From: Smallanthus sonchifolius
Lineage: Eukaryota > Streptophyta > Magnoliopsida > Asterales > Asteraceae
Reading direction: 5' to 3'
DNA length: 64,000 nucleotides
Assembly (NCBI GenBank): GCA_023525975.1
Contig: CM042021.1
Span: 102,717,501 to 102,781,500 of the forward strand
Positions 63,172 through 64,000 of the stretch are shown here, piece by piece. The position numbers were made by a program, and so were the translations under genes. Each line of letters opens with the position of its first letter. Position 1 is the first letter of the stretch. The notes below the pieces were generated by a model. The model searched no databases. It saw only the letters and a list, made by a program, of their open reading frames with translations, and had not been told where the DNA came from.

Positions 63172-64000
63172 TGTGACGCCCACATCCCAGATTTCCTTAG
63201 ATGCCGGTCACTTGTCGAATTTACTCATGAACATATAGTAAAGAGATTTACACAGCGTGTCTTATTTTATTTCATAATTTGTTTAATGTACAATCTAGGA
63301 AAGTACAATATAACTATTCTAATGTCAGCTTGTCATAGGATGCCAGATAGCCTTGCCTATGATGCCTCCTTACTAGCTCCTTGCTTTTACTGCATAAAGC
63401 TACATCTTTACATGATATACATGCTTAAACACATGTTAGCTTACGCTGGTGAGTTCTAAGTTTTAGTCAAAATGTCTTTGACCTCTGTCTCATGCATAAA
63501 TGGATTTATATGACATGCGTTCAAAACATCATATTAACTTCTTGCCCAAACATAACTTATCTGTCTGAGGTCACGTTAACCTCTAAGTGACCGTCACCAT
63601 TTAATCATACCCTTGCACAAGGTGTCCATACTACATCCCACAAAGGAATGCAGTACCTCTGCCTCTCTAAAGTTTTAAGATATCATGTGGCATTTGGCCA
63701 GACGTGGCAAAAATCTTTTCTTTACAGACTATTATGGTCAAAATATTTGACATGGCAAAACATGCCAAAAATTTGTCTCTCTTCTTGTCAAGACAATGAT
63801 TGTCAAGACCTCTGTCAGTCAAGGGTACCTTTAAACCCTGACTTCTTTCCTCTAATTCTTACCATGGTAAACTATGATAAATTCTAAAACATTTTGCGTG
63901 TCAAAAACCATTTTCTTTCAAAACCATTGCTATGACAAATTACGCCAAAACATCATTTCTGTCAAACCATACTTTCAAACCAGTGCTTATCCTAAACCCT
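63172..64000 (-). repeat. 5' LTR of the minus-strand Gypsy element (continues past window)
   Basis: Starts TGTGACGCCC on the + strand. Shares two conserved blocks with the solo LTR at 4830-6875 in the opposite orientation. Confidence 0.85.

Overview
The window is nuclear DNA of a flowering plant, almost certainly of the daisy family (Asteraceae). It is AT-rich, has one spliced host gene with GT-AG introns, and is otherwise packed with plant LTR retrotransposons, hAT MITEs, Helitrons and a Mutator-like element. The family call rests on the long extra ORF carried by the two SIRE-type Copia elements, whose N-terminal domain I know, from memory only, as very common in Asteraceae assemblies. No bacterial, organellar, rRNA, tRNA or CRISPR feature was seen.

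Layout. 1-2555: a short LTR element without recognisable pol. 3144-3345: a PPR gene fragment beside a small TIR element. 4830-6875 and 8039-8916: two solo LTRs. 6933-7965: a TIR element. 10608-11093: a Helitron. 13870-24855: the one intact host gene, a 4'-phosphopantetheinyl transferase of the plant mitochondrial type. It has eight coding exons totalling 918 bp spread over 11 kb. Intron 5 (7.5 kb) holds a complete Ale-like Copia element, itself carrying two hAT-type MITEs, plus a Helitron and a TIR MITE. Intron 7 (2 kb) holds three more hAT MITEs, one nested in another. 25393-29353: a large inverted duplication of a hAT transposase gene with a MITE at its centre. 29353-42047: a decayed SIRE-type Copia on the minus strand, truncated at its 3' LTR. 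43109-43840: a Mutator-like element with a 9-bp target duplication carrying an extensin-like fragment. 44400-46341 and 59186-59532: relics of a minus-strand chromovirus (Gypsy). Into these a 12.8-kb SIRE-type Copia (46342-59185, + strand) inserted recently. 59533-61400: LTR-like DNA with tandem arrays. 61416-64000: a minus-strand Gypsy element (gag, protease, primer site, start of LTR).

Most transposon boundaries were set by eye from terminal repeats and target-site duplications (TSDs). Exact or near-exact TSDs are CACAC, GAAAA, TCTCT, GTTATACA, ATAAAAAT, CGGTCACT, CGCGTCGG, GTGATACC and TCCAAATGA, so the nesting order can be read directly.

Most interesting signal: three unrelated LTR-element families here each carry their own short hairpin motif, repeated many times (GGCGAACTT/AAGTTCGCC; GCGACACT/AGTGTCGC; TGCTGCTGATA/TATCAGCAGCA). 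In the SIRE elements the same hairpin core occurs in the LTR, in a noncoding spacer and inside the gag coding sequence. The two LTRs of the young copy differ by exactly one 38-bp hairpin unit. The second notable signal is the hAT transposase inverted repeat, which has the architecture of a silencing locus.
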